64,000 nucleotides of DNA from contig NZ_ANAC01000017.1 of NCBI RefSeq assembly GCF_000341225.1, forward strand, positions 1 to 64,000, in the 5' to 3' direction. Shown here piece by piece: positions 27,189 through 36,004 of the stretch. The notes under the pieces are model-generated. The model was not told the DNA's origin, searched no databases, and saw only the letters and a program-made list of their open reading frames with translations. Each line of letters opens with the position of its first letter. Position 1 is the stretch's first letter. The position numbers and the translations under genes are program-made. Origin of the DNA: Nocardiopsis alba DSM 43377. Lineage in GTDB: Bacteria > Actinomycetota > Actinomycetes > Streptosporangiales > Streptosporangiaceae.

Positions 27189-28010
27189 TCACTCGGCGTC
27201 GGGGTCGACCCAGCCGTTCGCCTCGCAACCCTGGAGCCCCAGGGTCTGCTGCTGCATGACCGGGGCGATCTCACCCTCGCCGGGACAGTTCACGTGACCG
27301 TGGCCCAGGGTGTGGCCGACCTCGTGGTTGATCAGATAGATCCGGTAGGTCTCCAGGTCATCGTCGAAGTGCTCCACGCCCGAGACCCAGCGGTTCTGGT
27401 TGATGATGGCGCGGTTGCCGTTGGCGCACGAGACGAACCCGTTGGTGTTCAAGGGGGCGCACAGACGGTCCACCGTCTCCGGGGCGGCCAGCAGGACGCG
27501 GATGTCGGCGTCGTCGCCGTCCACGCGCTGCAACGAGCGCGCGCCGCTCTCACCCCAGCTGCGCGGGTCCCCCAGGATCTCCTCGACCGCGTCGGAGAAG
27601 TCGGCCTTCTTACCGGGCAGCCCCTTCTCGAACTCCACGGCGAAGGTGGTCAGCGGGCCCTCGCCCATGACCTCGCTCTCGCCCTTCATCACCGAGAACT
27701 CGCCGTCGGCGCTGTCGACCTCCTTCTCGACGGAGCGCAACAGCACCGGAAGGTCCTCGTCCGAGGGGGAGGCGCTCGGGTCGTTCTCGGCGGAGGTGGA
27801 GGGGGCGGGGCGGGCGCTCTCGTCCAGGCTCCCGTCGCCGAACGGCCCCTCGGCCGAGGTCTCCTCGGTGTGGTCCGTGCCGGTGTCCGGAGGGGGCACG
27901 CTCACCATCAACACGGCGGAGGCCCCCGAGACCAGGCACAGGCCGAGAGCCAGACCCATGGGGTACCTGCGACGCCTACGGTGCTTGGCGCGGGGACTGC
28001 GAGTGGGCAC
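27189..28010 (-). CDS. DUF3152 secreted metalloprotease-like protein
   Basis: Predicted 273-residue exported or membrane-anchored protein. The GTG at 28010 is chosen because an Arg/Lys-rich n-region (KHRRRRRYP) and hydrophobic helix (MGLALGLCLVSGASAVLMV) follow directly, with AGAGG upstream; longer frames to 28214 lack typical features. A Ser/Glu/Pro-rich linker precedes the DUF3152 domain, which carries the zinc-binding signature INHEVGHTLGHGH and conserved Cys residues (RLCAPLN, SCANGNRA, NCPGEG, QGCEANGW). The HExGHxxGxxH-like motif is that of metzincin-type peptidases. Substrate unknown. Divergent from the FAH-family gene. Confidence 0.82.
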   Translation of the reverse strand: MPTRSPRAKHRRRRRYPMGLALGLCLVSGASAVLMVSVPPPDTGTDHTEETSAEGPFGDGSLDESARPAPSTSAENDPSASPSDEDLPVLLRSVEKEVDSADGEFSVMKGESEVMGEGPLTTFAVEFEKGLPGKKADFSDAVEEILGDPRSWGESGARSLQRVDGDDADIRVLLAAPETVDRLCAPLNTNGFVSCANGNRAIINQNRWVSGVEHFDDDLETYRIYLINHEVGHTLGHGHVNCPGEGEIAPVMQQQTLGLQGCEANGWVDPDAE

Positions 28011-28201
28011 GGGGCTTGAACCTCTCGATGATGGTCGTGACCGCGGCCTCCGGGTGCTTGCTCCCGGGAGTTTCGGACAACGAAACCCAGCATGCCAGAG
28101 TTCCCCGCCCGCGCGGAGCAGACCTGCGGACACGGTGGTGGTCCCGACCCCGTTACGCTTCGAACGGACAGTGAGAGCAGAGGGCTGCTGGGAGGAATCA
28201 G

Positions 28202-29002
28202 GTGCGTATCGCACGTTTCGCGGCCGGCGACGAGGTCGGTTTCGGTCTGGTCGAGACGGACACGGACAGCGGAGAGGACTTCATCGCACGACTGAGCGGT
28301 CACCCTCTCCTCGGGGACATCAAACTCACCGGTGAGCGTGCCGCGCTCGCCGACGTGCGGCTGTTGTCGCCGGTGCTGCCGACCAAGGTCGTGTGCATCG
28401 GCAAGAACTACGCGGAACACGTCGCGGAGATGAAGGAGATCACAGGGGAGAGCACCGAGGAGCCGGTGGTCTTCCTCAAGCCCTCCACGGCGGTCTCCGG
28501 ACCGAACGACCCCATCTTTCACCCGTCGGTCTCCGAGAGGGTCGACTTCGAGGGCGAGATGGCCATCGTCATCTCCCGGCCCTGCCGGGAGGTGCCGCGC
28601 GAGCGGGTCAAGGACGTGATCTTCGGATACACGGTGGCCAACGACGTCACCGCGCGCGACCTTCAGAAGAAGGACAAGCAGTGGACCCGGGCCAAGGGCT
28701 TCGACTCCTTCTGCCCGATCGGCCCGTGGATCACCACGGGGTTGAGCATCGAGGAGGCGCAGGACCTGGAGGTCACCACCACGGTGGACGGCGAGACGCG
28801 CCAGAACGGGCGTACGTCACAGTTCATCCACGACATTCCGGGCATCATCTCCTACGTCAGCTCGTTCATGACGCTCCTCCCGGGTGATGTGGTCCTGACC
28901 GGCACCCCCGCCGGGGTCGGACCCGTCTCCATCGGCCAGGAGGTGTCCGTCACCGTCCAGGGGCTGGGCACCATCAGCAACCGGGTGGTCGCCCGGGACT
29001 GA
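28202..29002 (+). CDS. Fumarylacetoacetate hydrolase-family enzyme
   Basis: 266-residue FAH-fold enzyme, probably a 2-oxo acid hydrolase, decarboxylase or isomerase of small acids such as acylpyruvates or oxaloacetate. The signatures are KVVCIGKNYAEHV, the metal ligands in RVDFEGEMAIVI and ANDVTARDLQ, and GTPAGVGPV at the C-terminus. GTG start with GGGAGGA six bases upstream. It precedes gltX in other actinomycetes as well (my recollection). The exact substrate cannot be read from sequence. Confidence 0.9.
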   Translation: MRIARFAAGDEVGFGLVETDTDSGEDFIARLSGHPLLGDIKLTGERAALADVRLLSPVLPTKVVCIGKNYAEHVAEMKEITGESTEEPVVFLKPSTAVSGPNDPIFHPSVSERVDFEGEMAIVISRPCREVPRERVKDVIFGYTVANDVTARDLQKKDKQWTRAKGFDSFCPIGPWITTGLSIEEAQDLEVTTTVDGETRQNGRTSQFIHDIPGIISYVSSFMTLLPGDVVLTGTPAGVGPVSIGQEVSVTVQGLGTISNRVVARD

Positions 29003-29012
29003 CCCCGAACAC

Positions 29013-29043
29013 GCCGTGCGCGGGCCTCGTGCCCGCGTACGGC
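29013..29043 (+). terminator. Terminator of the FAH-family gene
   Basis: Stem GCCGTGCGCGGG with CCCGCGTACGGC (one wobble), seven-base loop. Confidence 0.65.
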
Positions 29044-29092
29044 CCACCCCTCGGGGCCGCACTCCGGTCCCGACCGAACGGAAGGTCGAGAC

Positions 29093-30025
29093 TTGGCCAC
29101 CGGACGTCGCCGTATCCGCCCCCTGGTCCTGACCGGGGCCCTCACCCTGGTCCTGGCCGTGGTGGGGGCCGGTCTCTGGCTGATCAATCGCCCCTCGTCC
29201 CTCTCGGAGGAGGACACCGAGGCCGCGCCCTGGGAGGGGAGGGGCCAGGTGCGGTTGATGCTCGCCGGGGACTCGATGACCCACGGGGCCGACGGCGACC
29301 GGACCTGGCGCTACCACCTGTGGAACCACCTGGAACCGCATGTGGAGGGGCTGGACTTCGTGGGTCCCTTCAGCGCCCCCGCCACCCCCGAACAGATCGT
29401 TCCGCCGGAGCTGTTCGGGAACGAGCCGACCCCGGGGGCCCCGGAGGGCGACCCCGAGGGCGTGGAGTACCTGGACCCCGACTTCGACCAGGACCACAAC
29501 GCCCGTTGGGGACGCACCCTGGCCGACGCGTCCACCACGATCACCCGGGACGTCGCCGTGTACCGACCGGACGTGTTGTGCGTCATGATCGGCATCAACG
29601 ACCTGTTGCACCCCATCACCGCCGAGGAGATGGAGGGGCGCCTGCGCGCCTACGTGGCCGGTGCCCGGTCGGCCTCCCCGAAGATCAGGATCCTCTTCGC
29701 CGAGGCCCCGCCCACCGTCATCGCCGACCAGGACCAGGGGTTCGCCCTGCGTCTGTACGTCTACAACGAACTGGTGCGCGAACTCTCGGCCGAACTGTCC
29801 ACCCCCGAGTCCCCGGTGGTCTCCTTCGACCTGGCCGGCGCCGAGAAGTGGGACGTGGAGACCGACACCTACGACGGGACCCACCCCGACGACTCCGGGG
29901 AGATCAAGATCGCGGCGGGGTTCGCCGACGCCCTGTCCCGTGAGTTCGGCCTGGGCCCGGGGTACCCGCGCCCCCTGCCGATCGCTCCGGCGGAGGCCGG
30001 TGGCGAGGGCACGGCCGCACCCTGA
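29093..30025 (+). CDS. Membrane-anchored SGNH/GDSL hydrolase
   Basis: 310-residue esterase-like protein. The start is TTG at 29093, backed by GGAAGG seven bases upstream and no other start before the membrane helix. Residues 8-30 are a single hydrophobic anchor or uncleaved signal. The SGNH blocks are present: LAGDSMTHG (catalytic Ser), an IGINDL block III, and DGTHPDDSG with the catalytic Asp-His pair. The catalytic domain should face outside. Substrates may be acylated sugars or lipids. It ends 52 bases before gltX and may share a transcript with it. Confidence 0.85.
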   Translation: MATGRRRIRPLVLTGALTLVLAVVGAGLWLINRPSSLSEEDTEAAPWEGRGQVRLMLAGDSMTHGADGDRTWRYHLWNHLEPHVEGLDFVGPFSAPATPEQIVPPELFGNEPTPGAPEGDPEGVEYLDPDFDQDHNARWGRTLADASTTITRDVAVYRPDVLCVMIGINDLLHPITAEEMEGRLRAYVAGARSASPKIRILFAEAPPTVIADQDQGFALRLYVYNELVRELSAELSTPESPVVSFDLAGAEKWDVETDTYDGTHPDDSGEIKIAAGFADALSREFGLGPGYPRPLPIAPAEAGGEGTAAP

Positions 30026-30077
30026 GGAGGCGACGACTTCCCACAGGTCATCTCGGGCCACCGATACCCTGGGGACC

Positions 30078-31526
30078 GTGACTGAGACTCCGATTCGTAC
30101 CCGCTTCGCCCCGTCCCCCACGGGCATGTTCCACGTCGGTGGCGCCCGCTCCGCGCTCTTCAACTGGGCTCTGGCCCAGCAGCGGCCCGACGGCCGCATG
30201 GTGCTGCGCATCGAGGACACCGACGCCGCACGCAACCGCCCTGAGTGGACCGAGGGCATCATCCGCGCGATGTCCTGGATCGGCATCGACGAGAACGACC
30301 CGCACTTCGAGGGCCCCTACTTCCAGTCGGCCTACGCCGAGAAACACCGTGAGACCGCGCAGGAGTTGTACCGCTCCGGTCGCGCCTACTACTGCGACTG
30401 CACCCGTGAGCAGGTGCAGGAGCGGCGGGACAACCCCAACCTGGGCTACGACGGTTTCTGCCGTGACCGCGGCCTGGAGCCGGGCCCGGGCCGGGCGCTG
30501 CGCTTCCGGGTGCCCGAGGGCGGCCCGACGGTGGTCGACGACCAGATCCGCGGACGCGTGGAGTTCGACCACTCCGCGATCGAGGACTTCGTGATCGCGC
30601 GGGCCGACGGCTCCCCGCTCTTCGTCCTGGCCAACGTGGTCGACGACGTCGAGATGCGTATCACGCACGTCATCCGCGGCGAGGAGCACCTGTCCAACAC
30701 CCCCAAGCAGCAGCTGCTGTGGGAGGCGCTGGACCTGACCCCGCCGGTGTGGGCGCACCTGCCCGTCATCGTCAACGAGCAGCGCAAGAAGCTGTCCAAG
30801 CGTCGGGACAAGGTCGCCCTGGAGTCCTACCAGGAGGAGGGCTACCTGGCCGAGGCGATGGTCAACTACCTGATGCTGCTGGGCTGGGCCCCCGGGGACG
30901 ACCGCGAGATCATGCCGTGGTCGGAGATGATGCCGCTGTTCCGCATCCAGGACGTCAACAGCTCCAGCGCCTTCTTCGACGAGAAGAAGCTCCGTTCCTT
31001 CAACGGCGAGTACATCCGTGAGCTCTCCGTCGAGGACTTCATCGAGCGCTGCGCCCCGTGGCTCACCGGTGAGAACACCCCCTGGGCCCCCGAGGACTAC
31101 GACCCGGAGGTCTTCGCCGCCGTCGCCCCCCTCGCGCAGAGCCGGGTGGCCGTTCTCAGCGAGATCGTCCCCAACGTGGACTTCCTGTTCCTGTCGGAGC
31201 CGGTCGAGGACGAGAAGAGCTGGAAGAAGGCGATGAAGCCGGGTGTGGGCAAGGAGATGGTCGAGGCCTCCCTGGCACGCTTCGCCGACCCCGACCTGTC
31301 CTGGACCGCCGAGGCCCTCAAGACCGCCACCGAGGAGACCGGCGCCTCCCTCGGCCTGAAGCTGGGCAAGGCCCAGGCTCCGGTGCGGGTGGCCGTGACC
31401 GGGCGGACCGTGGGCCTTCCGTTGTTCGAATCCCTGGAGCTTCTGGGCCGCGAGCGCGTCCAGGCGCGGCTGGAGGCCGCTCTGGAGAGGCTGCGGGCCG
31501 AGGAGAAGGACGCCCAGGAGGGTTGA
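30078..31526 (+). CDS. gltX: Glutamyl-tRNA synthetase
   Basis: Charges tRNA-Glu, and in GatCAB organisms also mischarges tRNA-Gln for amidation. GTG at 30078 gives 482 residues. Class I signatures are [20 protein letters not shown] (the HIGH-type motif is HVGG) and [10 protein letters not shown] (KMSKS-type). Zinc-site and anticodon domains follow in the normal order. Longer open frame upstream overlaps the previous gene and is not coding. tRNA-Gln and two tRNA-Glu genes lie directly downstream, matching the gltX role. Confidence 0.96.
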   Translation: MTETPIRTRFAPSPTGMFHVGGARSALFNWALAQQRPDGRMVLRIEDTDAARNRPEWTEGIIRAMSWIGIDENDPHFEGPYFQSAYAEKHRETAQELYRSGRAYYCDCTREQVQERRDNPNLGYDGFCRDRGLEPGPGRALRFRVPEGGPTVVDDQIRGRVEFDHSAIEDFVIARADGSPLFVLANVVDDVEMRITHVIRGEEHLSNTPKQQLLWEALDLTPPVWAHLPVIVNEQRKKLSKRRDKVALESYQEEGYLAEAMVNYLMLLGWAPGDDREIMPWSEMMPLFRIQDVNSSSAFFDEKKLRSFNGEYIRELSVEDFIERCAPWLTGENTPWAPEDYDPEVFAAVAPLAQSRVAVLSEIVPNVDFLFLSEPVEDEKSWKKAMKPGVGKEMVEASLARFADPDLSWTAEALKTATEETGASLGLKLGKAQAPVRVAVTGRTVGLPLFESLELLGRERVQARLEAALERLRAEEKDAQEG

Positions 31527-31533
31527 CCGGCGC

Positions 31534-31564
31534 GGGGTGGTCGGGCCCACAGTCCGACCGCCCC
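31534..31564 (+). terminator. Terminator of gltX
   Basis: Stem GGGGTGGTCGG with CCGACCGCCCC (one wobble), nine-base loop. Confidence 0.6.
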
Positions 31565-31659
31565 GATTCCGGTTCGCGAGCACTCCGAATGTCCGCTAGA
31601 GTTGAACACGTCGCCGAGGGGGACAGGGAAGCGAAAGCGACCGGGTCCCTCGAGAACAC

Positions 31660-31731
31660 TGGCCTATGGTGTAATCGGCAGCACGACTGATTCTGGTTCA
31701 GTTAGTCTAGGTTCGAGTCCTGGTAGGCCAG
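31660..31731 (+). tRNA. tRNA-Gln (CTG)
   Basis: 72-nt cloverleaf: acceptor TGGCCTA/TAGGCCA, D-stem GTGT/GCAC, anticodon stem ACTGA/TCAGT around loop TTCTGGT (anticodon CTG), T-arm CTAGG-TTCGAGT-CCTGG, discriminator G. No CCA is encoded. Confidence 0.95.
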
Positions 31732-31782
31732 CGCGTGATCACGGTTCTCCGTGGTCGGCACGGGTCTCGCGACCCGATGTGC

Positions 31783-31855
31783 GCCCCCGTCGTCTAGTGG
31801 CCTAGGACGCCGCCCTCTCAAGGCGGTAACGGCGGTTCGAATCCGCTCGGGGGTA
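31783..31855 (+). tRNA. tRNA-Glu (CTC), copy 1
   Basis: 73-nt cloverleaf: acceptor GCCCCCG/CGGGGGT, anticodon stem CCGCC/GGCGG with loop CTCTCAA (anticodon CTC), T-arm with GGTTCGAATCC, discriminator A. The following bases are CTG, so no CCA is encoded. Identical over 73 nt to copy 2. Confidence 0.95.
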
Positions 31856-31866
31856 CTGGAGAGAGC

Positions 31867-31887
31867 GGCTCTCACATGGTGAGAGCC
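31867..31887 (+). terminator. Hairpin between the two tRNA-Glu genes
   Basis: Perfect stem GGCTCTCAC-ATG-GTGAGAGCC followed by TTCTTTCT. A terminator or processing signal after tRNA-Glu copy 1. Its core happens to match the TCTCA-N5-TGAGA pattern, but the longer stem and T-rich tail favour a terminator. Confidence 0.65.
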
Positions 31888-31958
31888 TTCTTTCTGGCCG
31901 ATGCTCGCCATCGGTGTCCGGTTCGAGTGGGTATGACCATCCACGAGAACCACGTCCG

Positions 31959-32031
31959 GCCCCCGTCGTCTAGTGGCCTAGGACGCCGCCCTCTCAAGGC
32001 GGTAACGGCGGTTCGAATCCGCTCGGGGGTA
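31959..32031 (+). tRNA. tRNA-Glu (CTC), copy 2
   Basis: Identical to copy 1 in all 73 positions, 176 bases downstream. Here the discriminator A is followed by CCA, so the mature 3' end is gene-encoded. Sequences before, between and after the two copies are unrelated, so only the tRNA body is shared. Confidence 0.95.
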
Positions 32032-32140
32032 CCAACAGGCTCCATCCACCAGGGTGGGGCCTTCGGTGTTTCCAAGGGTGCGCGGAACCCCGGAAGACCC
32101 CGGCCCGGCCGGACGACCGGGCCGTCCGGCCGAGCGCCGA

Positions 32141-33118
32141 TCAGGCGTTCGGAGCCTCGATCTCCAGGGAACGGATCACCGTCCCCGCCTTCAGATCACG
32201 GGCGTGCACGGTCACCGCTCCGTCGGCGGCCACCTCGATCCGCAGCCCCTGGGCGGCGGAACCGTCGATCGCCCGCTCGCCTCCCCTGCCGTCCGGCCCG
32301 AACAGGGTCTGGACGAAGCCCGTGTTGACGACGGTGAAACCGCGCGGATCCCCGCCGGAGACCACCTTGCGCGTGGCCCAGTCGTCGCGCTCCAACGACC
32401 AGTGCGTGTGACCGGACAGGAACACCACTCCCGAGCGCGAGCCGAGGACCTCCAACAGTTCCGTCTCGTCGACGAAGTCCCGGTCGTAGAAGCGGGCCGA
32501 GTCGTCCCCGGTCGTGCCCGAGACGCTGTCCGGGAGCACGTGGTGGCCGAACACGAACACCGGTCGTCCGTTCCGCGCGTGCTCGGACAGGCGGCCGTCC
32601 AACCAGGAGAGCTGCTCCGCGCCGAGGGTGACGAACGGGCCGCTCGTTCCGGCGATCGGTTCGGTGGTGCCGATGGTGAGCAGGGGGACGTCGCCGACCA
32701 GGGTCTCGGTGTACACGTCGGCCATGCCCGTGTACCCCAGGAAACGGTCGACCTGAGCGTCGAAGGGGGCGTCGTTGTACTGCTCGTGGTTGCCGATCGT
32801 GCTGATCACCCGCTCGGGGTGGGGGTGGGAGTCGAGCACCTCCCGGTAGGCCTCGTACTCCGACACGTGGCCGTTGGCGACCAGATCGCCGTTGACCACC
32901 AGGGCGTCGGCGGTGCCCAGGGAGTCCAGATGGTTCAGGACGTGGGAGAAGTCGGCCAGGTCCCCTTGGACGTCGGAGAGCACGTCCAGTGTGGTGACCC
33001 CTTCCCCGGCCGAGGCGGTGCCGGCCGGCAGGAAGGCGAGCCCGGCGGCGGCCGCCGCGCTCCCGGTGAGGGTCGTGAGGAAGCCGCGTCGGTCGAAGGA
33101 GGCGGGAGGTCCGGACAT
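32141..33118 (-). CDS. Tat-exported calcineurin-like metallophosphoesterase
   Basis: 325-residue secreted phosphoesterase. The N-terminus has a Tat motif (FDRRGFLTTLTG) and an Ala-rich signal core ending ASA. Metallophosphoesterase blocks follow: LSDVQGD, VVNGDLVANG, TIGNHEQ, VFGHHVL and LSGHTHW. In the first block the usual His of DxH is Gln, a variant seen in some exported members. It probably hydrolyses phosphodiesters or nucleotides outside the cell. It stands alone on the minus strand between the tRNA genes and the TetR gene. Confidence 0.88.
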   Translation of the reverse strand: MSGPPASFDRRGFLTTLTGSAAAAAGLAFLPAGTASAGEGVTTLDVLSDVQGDLADFSHVLNHLDSLGTADALVVNGDLVANGHVSEYEAYREVLDSHPHPERVISTIGNHEQYNDAPFDAQVDRFLGYTGMADVYTETLVGDVPLLTIGTTEPIAGTSGPFVTLGAEQLSWLDGRLSEHARNGRPVFVFGHHVLPDSVSGTTGDDSARFYDRDFVDETELLEVLGSRSGVVFLSGHTHWSLERDDWATRKVVSGGDPRGFTVVNTGFVQTLFGPDGRGGERAIDGSAAQGLRIEVAADGAVTVHARDLKAGTVIRSLEIEAPNA

Positions 33119-33188
33119 GGGCGGGCCCTTCTGTGAGGGGGCGGACGAACCGCCACCGTAGAAGGGCCCGGTGGCCTCGGGGTGTACC

Positions 33189-33803
33189 TCACGTGACCAC
33201 TCGGCTCACGTGGGCGACGAGCCGGTCCAGCTCCTCTCGGGGGCCTCCGGAGGCGGCCACCACCGCCACCAACTGGTCCAGTAGCCAGTCGGCCAGCTCG
33301 TCCCGTGTCATGTCGTGCGTGCGCAGCCAGAGCATGACGGCGGTCTCCACCATCGACACCCAACAGCGCAGCCCGAGGAGCAGCCGGGGTGAGGGCGCGT
33401 CGATCCCCGCCCGATCCAGGATGAGCTCGCGCACCCCTCGACGGACCCGGTCGATCTCGGCCTCCGTCTCCTCGGTCGCCACCGTGGAGCCGCCGTTCAG
33501 CAGGGCGGTGTAGGAGGGGGCGTAGGCGGCGGCGAAATCGATGAAGGAATGCAGCGCCGTTCGGACCTGCTCCAGCGGAGGCGCCCCCTCCGGAGGCCGC
33601 AACTCCTCCAGCAGCTCCGTCATCGCCCGCTCCAGTGCCGCCCGCCGCAGCTCCGCCATGTTGGGGAAGTAGCGGTAGACCAGTGCTCGGGAGACGTCGG
33701 CCTCCTCGGCGATCTCCTCCGGGGTGACCTCGGCCGGAGGGCGCCGCGCGAACACGAGCAGCGCCGTCCGGATCAGATCGTCGCGACGTTGATGTGGCGC
33801 CAT
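33189..33803 (-). CDS. TetR-family transcriptional regulator
   Basis: 204 residues. The N-terminal helix-turn-helix reads VTPEEIAEEADVSRALVYRYFPNM, typical of TetR repressors; the C-terminal part is a helical ligand-binding domain. ATG at 33803 lacks a clear ribosome site, and longer frames upstream are not TetR-like. It lies at the downstream end of a same-strand set of enzymes (33958-38577) and is a good candidate to control them through the palindrome at 38587-38602. Confidence 0.88.
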   Translation of the reverse strand: MAPHQRRDDLIRTALLVFARRPPAEVTPEEIAEEADVSRALVYRYFPNMAELRRAALERAMTELLEELRPPEGAPPLEQVRTALHSFIDFAAAYAPSYTALLNGGSTVATEETEAEIDRVRRGVRELILDRAGIDAPSPRLLLGLRCWVSMVETAVMLWLRTHDMTRDELADWLLDQLVAVVAASGGPREELDRLVAHVSRVVT

Positions 33804-33957
33804 GCGGCGTGGCCGCCGTCCGGGCCCCGGTCTGCCGACCGGGGCCGCCGAACCCGTCACCCGCGCCTGGTGACGGTCGGTTCCTGGGGACACCACCGTC
33901 GGTCGCCACCTCCCGAGAAAGCCGATTCGATGGTCCGAAACTACCCTCCTCGCGGCC

Positions 33958-35046
33958 TCACAGATCCAGGACGATCCGCTCGCCCTCCCCGGCCCGGGAG
34001 ACGCACGGGGTGAACCCCCCGTCCCGTGGAGCGCCTCCGGTCGGCCGATCCCGGTGCTCGGGTTCTCCTTCGACGAGCCCCACCCGGCAGGTGCCGCAGA
34101 ACCCCTGTCGACAGGAGTAGGGGGTGCCCGGGCGGACCCGGAGCAGCACGTCCAGGGCGGTCTCGTGCGCCTCGACCGGCAGCACCGGGCCGGAGCGTCC
34201 CAGCCGGATCTCGAAGGGGCGGCCGTCCACGACCGGGGGCGGCGAGAAACGCTCGGAGTAGAACGGTGTCCCCGTGGGCACCAGGGCACCCACGGCGGCG
34301 ATGAGCGGGGCCGGGCCGCAGACGTACACCGGGGTCCCCGGTTCGAGTCCTCGTGTCAGGTCGGCGGCCTTCGGAGGCCCGTACTCGTCGTCGGGGCGCA
34401 CGAACACGTCGGGGCCCTCGGGCAGTTCGTCCAGGAAGGGCATGCCGCTTCGTGACCGGCCCGTGTAGACCAGGCGGTAGGGGAGGCCCGCGGCGTGGGC
34501 CGCCACGACCATCGGCAGGATCGGGGTGATGCCGATGCCGCCGGCCACGAACAGGTACCGCTCGGCCCTGGCGAAGGGGAAGGCGTTGCGCGGTCCGCGC
34601 AGCCCGAGGACGTCTCCCTCGCGCAGCCCGTGCGCCAGCCCCGAACCGAGTCCGCCTTCGATACGACGTACCGCGATCCGGTAACGGGACCGGTCGGAGG
34701 GGTCGCCGTTGAGCGAGTACTGACGCACCACGCCGCCGTCCAGCACCACGTCCACGTGATGTCCGGGCTGCCAGGCGGGCAGTGTGGTCTCGGGGGCGAC
34801 GGGGGCCAGGGTGAGGACGGCGACGTCCGGGGAAGGACGTTCCGTCCTCACCACACGCACCGGCAGATCCCCGGTCGGCTTCGGCGGAGGATGCCCGGGA
34901 CGGAGTCGGGCGGTGAGGGGTTCGAGCCGGGCGGCCAGCCGCGCCAGACCCAGCATGAAGCGGTCGGGGCGCCCGGACCGGAACAGGTCGGTCGGCGGCC
35001 GCGGGTCCGCGTGGTGCCCGACGCGTCGTTCACGGTCGTCGCTCAT
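33958..35046 (-). CDS. Ferredoxin reductase with C-terminal [2Fe-2S] domain
   Basis: 362-residue electron-transfer protein. After a variable N-terminus (about 60 residues) come an FAD/FMN barrel with RQYSLNGD, an NAD(P)H domain with AGGIGITPIL and VYVCGPAPLI, and a plant-type [2Fe-2S] domain with CRQGFCGTC and a fourth Cys in TPCVSRA. This order is that of phthalate dioxygenase reductase-like proteins. The start overlaps the preceding di-iron protein gene by four bases, implying coupled translation and a probable redox partnership. Confidence 0.92.
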   Translation of the reverse strand: MSDDRERRVGHHADPRPPTDLFRSGRPDRFMLGLARLAARLEPLTARLRPGHPPPKPTGDLPVRVVRTERPSPDVAVLTLAPVAPETTLPAWQPGHHVDVVLDGGVVRQYSLNGDPSDRSRYRIAVRRIEGGLGSGLAHGLREGDVLGLRGPRNAFPFARAERYLFVAGGIGITPILPMVVAAHAAGLPYRLVYTGRSRSGMPFLDELPEGPDVFVRPDDEYGPPKAADLTRGLEPGTPVYVCGPAPLIAAVGALVPTGTPFYSERFSPPPVVDGRPFEIRLGRSGPVLPVEAHETALDVLLRVRPGTPYSCRQGFCGTCRVGLVEGEPEHRDRPTGGAPRDGGFTPCVSRAGEGERIVLDL

Positions 35047-35966
35047 CGGGCCGCTTCCCGTTCCGCGGCCTCGGCGGCCCTGGCGGCCGGAGAGACCGCC
35101 AGGTAGGCGACGGCCTGCGCGGTGGAGCCGTGGTGCGAGGGGTGGTATCGGCGACGCAGGTACTCGGGTATCGCCCGGGCCAGACGGCCCAGATGCGGGA
35201 TGAGGCCCCGGCGGCCGTCGCGCAGCGCCCACGACGCCTTGGGCCGCACCCCGTCGATCCGCCCCCGGAGATAGGGGTCGTTGACGACGAGGAAGCGCAC
35301 ACCGCGCACCCACAGGGAGGCCAGGGCGAAGGCGGCCACCCCCATGGCCAGGGCACGACGGGCGTATCCGCCGTCCACGTGCATGTACAGGTCGTAGGCG
35401 ACCGAGCGGTGCTCGACCTCCTCGGCCCCGTGCCAGCGCAGCAGATCCAGCATGGTGGGGTCGGTGCCGACCTCGTCGAGTCTCTTCGCGTCCAGTACCC
35501 ACTGGCCCAGCACGGCGGTGTAGTGCTCGATCCCCGCGATGACCGCCAGCCGGGTGCGCAGCCAGGCGAACTCCCGTGCTCCGGACAGGTCGCGGTCGCC
35601 GAGCACCACCCGGAACAGCCAGGCGATCTGTTCCACGTAGGGGCGGGGGTCCAGACCGTGGGCGTCCATGTGGTCGAGGACACCGGCGTGGGCCTCGGCG
35701 TGCACGGCCTCCTGGCCGATGAAGCCGAGCACCTGTTCGCGCAGTTCGTGATCGGTGATGTGGGGGACCGCCTGTTTGAAGACCTCCACGAACCACCGCT
35801 CTCCCTCGGGAAGCAGCAGGTGCAGCACGTTGATGACGTGGGTGGCGAAGGGTTCGTCGGGGATCCAGTGCAGGTCCAGCGCGCTCCAGTCGAAGTGGAC
35901 GTCGCGGGCGCGCAGGACGAGCCGGTCGGGTTCGTCGGTCGTGACGGGGGCGGGATCGGTGTTCAT
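35043..35966 (-). CDS. PF10118-type metal-dependent hydrolase (putative di-iron protein)
   Basis: 307 residues. Family members carry a helical bundle with Glu/His metal ligands; here they appear as EGERWFVEVFK, GQEAVHAEAH, GIEHYTAV and GAEEVEHRSVAYD. This pattern resembles ferritin-like di-iron oxygenases more than classical hydrolases. The adjoining reductase (33958-35046), overlapping by ATGA, could supply electrons. ATG at 35966 has GAAGGA five bases upstream. The substrate is unknown; hydrophobic or fatty-acid compounds are plausible from context. Confidence 0.82.
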   Translation of the reverse strand: MNTDPAPVTTDEPDRLVLRARDVHFDWSALDLHWIPDEPFATHVINVLHLLLPEGERWFVEVFKQAVPHITDHELREQVLGFIGQEAVHAEAHAGVLDHMDAHGLDPRPYVEQIAWLFRVVLGDRDLSGAREFAWLRTRLAVIAGIEHYTAVLGQWVLDAKRLDEVGTDPTMLDLLRWHGAEEVEHRSVAYDLYMHVDGGYARRALAMGVAAFALASLWVRGVRFLVVNDPYLRGRIDGVRPKASWALRDGRRGLIPHLGRLARAIPEYLRRRYHPSHHGSTAQAVAYLAVSPAARAAEAAEREAAR

Positions 35967-36004
35967 GGAGGTCCTTCGAGTGGTGCCGGAGAGGGGGAGG
36001 AGAC

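Noticed and set aside
31867-31887. Exact TCTCA-N5-TGAGA match between the tRNA-Glu genes
   Set aside because: It lies within a longer perfect stem with a T-rich tail, so a terminator explains it better than an operator.
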